From positions 62,007,740 to 62,071,739 of the forward strand of contig NC_082691.1 in assembly GCF_949987515.2 (NCBI RefSeq): a stretch of DNA of 64,000 nucleotides, written 5' to 3'. Below, in pieces: positions 58,600-64,000 of the stretch (position 1 is its first letter; each line of letters begins with the position of its first letter). The translations under genes and the position numbers were made by a program. This stretch comes from Delphinus delphis. Taxonomy: Eukaryota; Chordata; Mammalia; Artiodactyla; Delphinidae. The notes below the pieces were generated by a model. It worked only from the letters and a program-made list of their open reading frames with translations, was not told the origin of the DNA and ran no database searches.

Positions 58600-58795
58600 C
58601 CCATGAACCGATAAGCACTGTGCTAGTTAATTCTATGTTTCCGTTTATTTGTTCCTCACAGCGGCCCTGTGAGGTAGGAATGGTCCCAGGGGTACCGATG
58701 CCAGACCTGGTCTCAGAGGTCGAGGAAGGAGTTGCAGGTCATGAAGCTTGTAACTAGCAGAGCTAGAGTTTGAACACAGGGGTGTCTGCCTCCAG
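58600..58795 (-). repeat. MIR SINE fragment
   Basis: Antisense MIR: 'taagcactgtgctagttaat', 'gcggccctgtgaggtaggaa' and 'agcagagctagagtttgaac'. Confidence 0.7.
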
Positions 58796-59621
58796 GGCAA
58801 GGCCTGTGGGGCAGGGAGAGGGGAGCCCCGTGAGCTAAGTGGGAACGGGTCTCACAAGAGGCAGGATTCTCTGGCTTTAAGTATTTGGTGCTTGGTGTAA
58901 GGAGCACTGAAAAGAAGACCCCCATCCATAATACTGCCCCCCTCCCGCCTGTCACATGGTCCACGGCACACCTGTTAATGCTTTAGGGTGAAGGTGGCCC
59001 TGTGGGAACCCACATATCCCTCCAGGGAAGAAACAGGTGAATTGTGCATGCTGACATCAAGTCTAAGGGACCCTGTTCCAGGTGCAGGGTCGCCCCTTCC
59101 CCAAGCACAGCACCCCCAAACCTCATATGAGTGGGCATGAGGGCAGAGACTATAAACCTGCCCCTGCACCTGCACCCAGCTGAGGGCCTTTTCCTTTTCT
59201 TCTTCCTTTTCTGTGGCCCTGCACAGACCCCTGGCCCCAGAAGGACCTAAATGTGACCCTGAGAACTGCCCTCCCCACCCCTTCCCCCTGCCAGCAAGCA
59301 GACGGTTAGTGAACAGTGGGTGATGGTGGTGTCTGTGGAGGGGCATTGGGTGGGGCAGGAACTCCGCCTGCAGAGGGCAGCGGCTGGACTGGGTGGACAG
59401 TCACCCACACTGTCTGGGCTGGGCTCTTTGGGTGAGAAGCACCCCGAACCCCTCCACTGTCTCAAGGAGAGCCTGGCTCACTGGCCTGGGGGCCGTGGAT
59501 AGAGAAAACTCAACCCAGAGGCCCCATATGGCATATGTTGGCACACAACTGAACTGGCCTCCAGCCAGTACTTTCATCTGACTGAGCAATAAAATATTAA
59601 TAGTGTCAGGGACTGTTCTAG

Positions 59622-59622
59622 G

Positions 59623-59664
<42 letters not shown>
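59622..59664. repeat. (CA)n microsatellite
   Basis: About 20 uninterrupted CA units, immediately left of a MIR. Confidence 0.98.
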
Positions 59665-59667
<3 letters not shown>

Positions 59668-59689
59668 TACACATACTTGCTGAGAGCCC

Positions 59690-59860
59690 TTTGAGGAATT
59701 AGCATCATCCCCATTTTACGGATGAGAAAACTGAGGCACAGAGAGGTTAAGTGGTTTGCCCATGGCCATAGAGCTGGGTGATCACGGAGGCTGAATTTGG
59801 ACCCAGGCAGTGTGGCAGCAAAGGTTCTGGGCTAACCACTATGCTATATTGCCTCTCTCG
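59690..59860 (-). repeat. MIR SINE, well preserved
   Basis: Antisense MIR with 'ccccattttacggatgagaa', 'ctgaggcacagagaggttaa', 'gtttgcccatggccatagag' and the 'ctaaccactatgctatattg' end. Confidence 0.9.
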
Positions 59861-60604
59861 AGTCCACAGTCCCTTGGTCTTTCCCAGGCAAGATACACAC
59901 TGTGCAGCCTGTCTGGTGAGTGGCCATCTGGTCTCTGCCTGAATATGACCCTCACGGTTCCCTGCAGGTGGCTTTCCTGGGCGGAAGGGCCCTTCTTGAG
60001 AAGCTGAAGCAGCCTCTTGGGAGTGTCTGCCTCCTGGGTCTGCTCACCTGGCCTTTTATGTCTCTGCGGGAACTGGAAGAGGACAGTCACGTGCCAATGG
60101 ACATGCTCGGGCACCAGCCCTCACAACCCTCAGCTGTTCACCAAAGGGCTGGAGGGAGCCTTCGGTGAGCCCAACGGCCTGCCGGACCTGAGGCTTCACT
60201 TCGCGTGAGCTTGTTCATCTTTCTTCTGTTTGGGTGGTGATCAGCATTCAATATTTTTAATGAAATGGAAGAATAAAAATAGAATGCATCTTGCCTGGTG
60301 AGGGTAAGTACTGTTTCCTGAAACTTTAATTTCCAGTTTACCTATTTATGCATGTTCATGCTGTCACAATGAAAATGAGGTAAAAATCCCAAGTTTGAGG
60401 AACAGGCCCATAGGTTGCCTTCTCACTCCTTGTGTCCCATTTAGGTTCCTGCATCCACAGCAGCCAGCCCAGGATCTCCGTGAGGCCGAGCCCAGGAGTC
60501 CCCTTGCTCCCCACATTGCAGAGCCAAGCCCAGCTCCGGGGGCCACAGGAGAGAAGTCAGCTTGTCGACTGAGCAATGATCAAAGGGACCACTGCGTGAC
60601 GTGC

Positions 60605-60790
60605 GCTCACCAGGTGCCGGGCTCTGTGCGCAGCGCTTTACTTGCTTCATCTCTTAAGCCTCATGAAGTAAGTGGCCCTATTCTCTCCCTTCCACAGACC
60701 AGGAAACCGAGCCTCAGCAAGGGTCATCTGCTTGCTCAGTCATGCAGCTCACACACATCATTACTGGGTTCAAATCTGGGTCTGGATGGT
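60605..60790 (-). repeat. MIR SINE fragment
   Basis: Antisense MIR: 'caggtgccgggctctgtgcg', 'agcgctttacttgcttcatc', 'cagaccaggaaaccgagcct' and 'actgggttcaaatctgggtc'. Confidence 0.75.
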
Positions 60791-61449
60791 GGGCGTGTAG
60801 GTCCTGATTACAGGCAGGCGGTGCTCAGAATGCGCCCGGCCCCTCCCACCCCCCCTCCGGGGACACCTCCTCCTTCCTCCTGTACACAGGTTCCTCTGCC
60901 ACCAAGCTGCCCTGAGGCCCCCTCCCTGAAGGCCTGTGGGATTCTGCAGGTTTACTTTGAAGCAGCTTCTGATTTCTGTGACCCCAGGGCTGAGAGACTC
61001 GGGAAGCCTGCTGGGAGCGTGGGGAGGGGACTCACCCGAGGAGAGCCTGGCCCTGACTCCAAAGTCTGTTGCACAACCCTTGGGTCTGCACATCTGCCCA
61101 GCGCAGGCTTTTCCTTTCCCCATGCAATTCACAGCTGGCGCCTGAGGGCAACCCCACACTCCTTGTATTGCTGAGGGCGAATTGTCACAGGAGCCACACT
61201 CCTTCCCAGAGCTGCTCAGAGGGCAGCAAGGCTGCCCTTGGCTTCCCTCCCTCCACCCTGGCCCAAGCCCTTGACTCAGGGCTTGGCTCTCAAAGCTAAC
61301 AGGTCACTTCCACTCCTAGCCTCTCCCTTCTCAGAGGCAGGGGACCTAGTGAGCACCGAGTTTGGAGTTAGTCGGACCTGGGTTCACGCCAGGGCTGGAT
61401 TCAGAGAAGAGTACGGTGCCTATTCCTACCCCGACAAACACTAATTTAA

Positions 61450-61945
61450 AATAAAACCTGTTATTTGTCAAACTCTCTAGTAGCTCCCCATTCTCCTCAA
61501 AGTAAAACGCCAAAGGCCTTAAAATAGCCTACAAAGGGCTTCAAAGACCTATATGTCTGCTTTTCTGGACATATCTCCTTTCTTCTTTCCTACACTCACT
61601 TGGTTCCAGCCATGCTGCCCTCTTGCTGTCCCTGCCCCAGGGCCTTTGCACCTGTGGTTCCCTCGGCCTGGAGCCAACTTCCCTCAGATACCTGCATGGA
61701 TCACTCCTTCACCTCAGCGAGGGCCCCTGACCAAATAACACCCTTTAACCCCAGCTGCAGCCCATGGCATGTCTTATGCCACTTTCTTGCTTTATCTCCT
61801 TCCTATGGCGCCTCCTACAAAAATACTGTATGACTGACTTATCTACCTTGTCTATCATCTGTCTCTCTCCATTAGAATGTAAGCTCCATGAGGGTGGGTT
61901 TTTTCCCTTAGCTTGTTCAGCAGTGCCTAACACCGAGTAGCATTA
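61450..61945 (+). repeat. L2 LINE 3' region, long copy
   Basis: Sense L2 over about 500 bases: 'tagctccccattctcctcaa', 'ccagggcctttgcacctgtg', 'ctccttcacctcagcgaggg', 'gaatgtaagctccatgaggg' and 'cagtgcctaacaccgagtag', all in family order. Confidence 0.9.
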
Positions 61946-62474
61946 AAAAAAAAGTGGAAATGAAATGAAAGAGAGTTAAAACATTTATAAAGAGGTCCAG
62001 AATTCAGGTCTCTTCCATGAATTCCCTGAAGCTTCCATATCAAATTCTTTGAAACCAGAATCATCTAAAGAAATGTGTCTTTGACATTGCTGCTTTGCTC
62101 TAGGCCTTTCTTTGGGTGGGATTCAGCTCTGATTCAGTGCCTGGTCCCACCATCATCCTCCGGGTTGCCAGGCCCCGGGCAGGGCACTGTAAATACAGAT
62201 ACAAACCAGAAAGCTCCCCCTCCTGGAGTCACAGCCTGGAGGGGAGGCCGACTAAGTGAATAGGAGGCAATGACACAAGTGTGACAGGGAAGCACCGGGG
62301 GCTGTGGGCACCCACAGAACGGGAAAGTGCCCCAGATGGAGGGGATGGCTTGCGTGCGTAACTTACCTCCTTAGAGCCTGTTTCCTCACAGTGACGCTGA
62401 GCTTCTAGATCAAATGAGATGATGAACTGGAGGACGATCTAGTCCTGAAAAGTGACATGCAGATAGAGATTTTT

Positions 62475-62676
62475 TTGTGTGTGTGTGGTACGCGGGCCTC
62501 TCACTGTTGTGGCCTCTCCCGTTGCGGAGCACAGGCTCCGGACGCGCAGGCTCAGCAGCCATGGCTCACGGGCCCAGCTGCTCCGCGGCATGTGGGATCT
62601 TCCCGGACCGGGGCACGAACCCGTGTCCCCTGCATCGGCAGGCAGACGCTCAACCACTGCGCCACCAGGGAAGCCC
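62475..62676 (-). mobile_element. CHR-2-like SINE with 11-base target duplication
   Basis: Complete reverse-strand SINE: T/TG tail, 'gtggtacgcgggcctctcac', 'cggcatgtgggatcttcccg' and 'ccaccagggaagccc'. Flanked by tagagattttt at 62464-62474 and 62677-62687. It has a full tRNA-like part, unlike the copy at 13211. Confidence 0.95.
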
Positions 62677-62894
62677 TAGAGATTTTTATGTTTCACTCTT
62701 CACAAAGAGGCAGGAAGGCAGGGCAGAAATTAGTAAACCCATTTCACAGATTTTGCCACGTTCATCCTTTCCCGTGTGGAACTTCTTCCTCCTTCCCAAA
62801 TTTCAGTCTCATCCAGAGCTCCTGAAGGCTGAGACCCTGTCTGCTTCATTTTGCCTCCTTCCTGACCTCATCTCAGCCCAGACCTAACCTTGGT

Positions 62895-63000
62895 CAATTA
62901 GGACATTGGGACTCAGAGAGGGAGAGTGACTTGCTCATGGTCACACAGAGAATTAGAGTTTGGGCAGGGGCTGGGACCCAGGCCTCCTGCCTCCCAGCCT
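62895..63000 (-). repeat. MIR SINE fragment
   Basis: Antisense MIR core: 'gactcagagagggagagtga', 'cttgctcatggtcacacaga'. A similar piece lies at about 63385-63480 ('gaggaaactgaggcccagag'). Confidence 0.7.
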
Positions 63001-63839
63001 GAGGCCCTTCCACTGCCAAACATGTGATCTTTGGAGCCCCTGCCTCCAGCCGCGGCTCCCCCGGAGGATGCCATGACCTCTGACCCTGCTAAGCCTTCAT
63101 CCACTCCTCCCACACCCCTGGGGCTACCAAACTCAGGGCTGAGGGCCTGTGGGAGCTGGCTGGAAACATGGGAGTCAGGGTAAAGCCAGTTCTCACGGAT
63201 GCCTTTGAACGCCTCTGCCAGGGCTCTGCACTGCCTTCTCTCCTCCCCTTCTCCCTCTGAAGAGCCGCTCTGAGGGGGGCCACGTCCTACCCTTTTGGGG
63301 CTGACTCTCCCAAGGCTCAAGGATACAGATTTTCAGGCCTAGAGGGGCTGTCATGAAATTCAAAGCCCTGCCTCTTCCTGCCATACTAGAGAGGAGGAAA
63401 CTGAGGCCCAGAGCAGGCGAGAGGCCAGCACAGGTCCCAGGGGGCCAGAGGCAGGGCCAGGTCGGGAGCCAGAGTTCTGCACCACCATCAAGTCTGAGAA
63501 TATTTGCTCTTTCAGAGCTTCTGGTGTGTTTCATCTGGGCAGCATCCTGGACTCCTGGTGTCTAGCTAACATTGCATACCTCCAGTGATGGGGGACTCAC
63601 TACCAATCTGTGTTTTCTCTTGCTCTCTCCACTTCTGTTCTCCTCATCTCTGAACCCAGACCTTAGAGTTCAGGTTCTCTGTTTCCAACCCTTCCTGCCT
63701 TCCCCACTGGTGCTTCTAAGGACGCTCACATGCTTGTTGTCTGTCCATGTTTACAGAGGGGACTTCTGTCCTGCTGCCACCCCCTCTCTACTCTAAACAG
63801 CGTACTCAGGGCCCAAGGTGAGGTTTACTCATTCTTGTC

Positions 63840-63965
63840 ATTCATTTCTTCAAAAATTCTTATTGAATGTTTGTTCTGCTACATACCAGGTACTGTTCCA
63901 GGCACTGAGGATACACTAATGAAAACAAACACAAATATCGGACCAAACAGAGACTTGAACTATCC
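63840..63965 (-). repeat. L2 LINE 3' end fragment
   Basis: Antisense L2 tail: 'cttattgaatgtttgttctg', 'ataccaggtactgttccagg' and 'cactgaggatacactaatga'. Confidence 0.8.
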
Positions 63966-64000
63966 CTGACATAGATCCTCCGTCCCCATGACAGAGCCTC

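Larger units (their letters stand above)
48839..64000. other. Downstream intergenic region
   Basis: 15 kb without a recognisable gene. It holds an old L1 (48975), two CHR SINEs (49980, 62475), L2 and MIR copies, a Tigger-like element (56988), and TG/CA or TCTC microsatellites at 54690, 55136, 56070, 57149 and 59622. Stretches 50325-52340, 52870-54600, 55200-56050, 57970-58590 and 60800-61440 hold nothing I can classify with confidence. In human ADCYAP1R1 follows GHRHR; none of its exons is seen. Confidence 0.7.

Noticed and set aside
59368..59381. Additional CTCF-like motif (CCTGCAGAGGGCAG)
   Set aside because: One mismatch in an invariant part of the core and no positional argument; too weak to list as a feature. 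A similar weak match lies near 27925.
60395..61174. 259-residue plus-strand ORF downstream of GHRHR
   Set aside because: It runs through an antisense MIR and low-complexity Pro-rich sequence, with no splice context or similarity to ADCYAP1R1 or another known protein.

Overview
This is mammalian nuclear DNA, most likely from a cetacean. Six copies of the tRNA-derived SINEs typical of whales and their close relatives (the CHR families) are present, three of the short CHR-2-like form and three of the longer CHR-1-like form. A cetartiodactyl-type L1 3' end is also present. All genes are intron-split. Mammal-wide repeats (MIR, L2, MER5A-like, Tigger-like, MLT1-like LTR) are scattered throughout. 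The species cannot be named from the sequence alone.

Two complete protein-coding genes lie on the + strand, in the order seen on human chromosome 7p14: AQP1, then GHRHR. AQP1 (aquaporin-1, the red-cell and kidney water channel) has four coding exons between 2417 and 13887. It has a TATA box at 2330 and a 1.85 kb 3' UTR with a poly(A) signal at 15732. The assembled protein is 271 residues with both NPA motifs and the full selectivity filter. GHRHR (growth-hormone-releasing-hormone receptor, a class B1 GPCR) has 13 coding exons between 34385 and 48543 and a poly(A) signal at 48812. The assembled protein is 425 residues, two more than human, because of a six-base tandem duplication at the start of exon 4. 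Both reading frames are intact across every splice junction. The two genes are not functionally linked; AQP1 is widely expressed and GHRHR is pituitary-restricted.

Layout: 1-2329 is the AQP1 upstream region; 2330-15760 is AQP1, with a 9.5 kb first intron that holds two candidate regulatory clusters; 15761-34384 is intergenic, with L1 and SINE insertions and a strong CTCF-like motif at 29290; 34385-48835 is GHRHR; 48836-64000 is downstream intergenic DNA made largely of old repeats and microsatellites, with no gene I can recognise. In human the next gene is ADCYAP1R1, and nothing of it is visible here.

I saw no convincing novel gene system. The most useful leads are an NF-E2/GATA/E-box/CACCC cluster in AQP1 intron 1, a Gly-to-Ser change inside the AQP1 pore loop, the two-residue insertion in the GHRHR ectodomain, a (TG)22 tract starting five bases into GHRHR intron 10, CTCF-like sites around GHRHR, a SINE with an apparent 3' transduction, and a Tigger-like transposon nested in an L2 and carrying an expanded TG-rich minisatellite. 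Comparisons with human and bovine proteins are from memory; no search was run.
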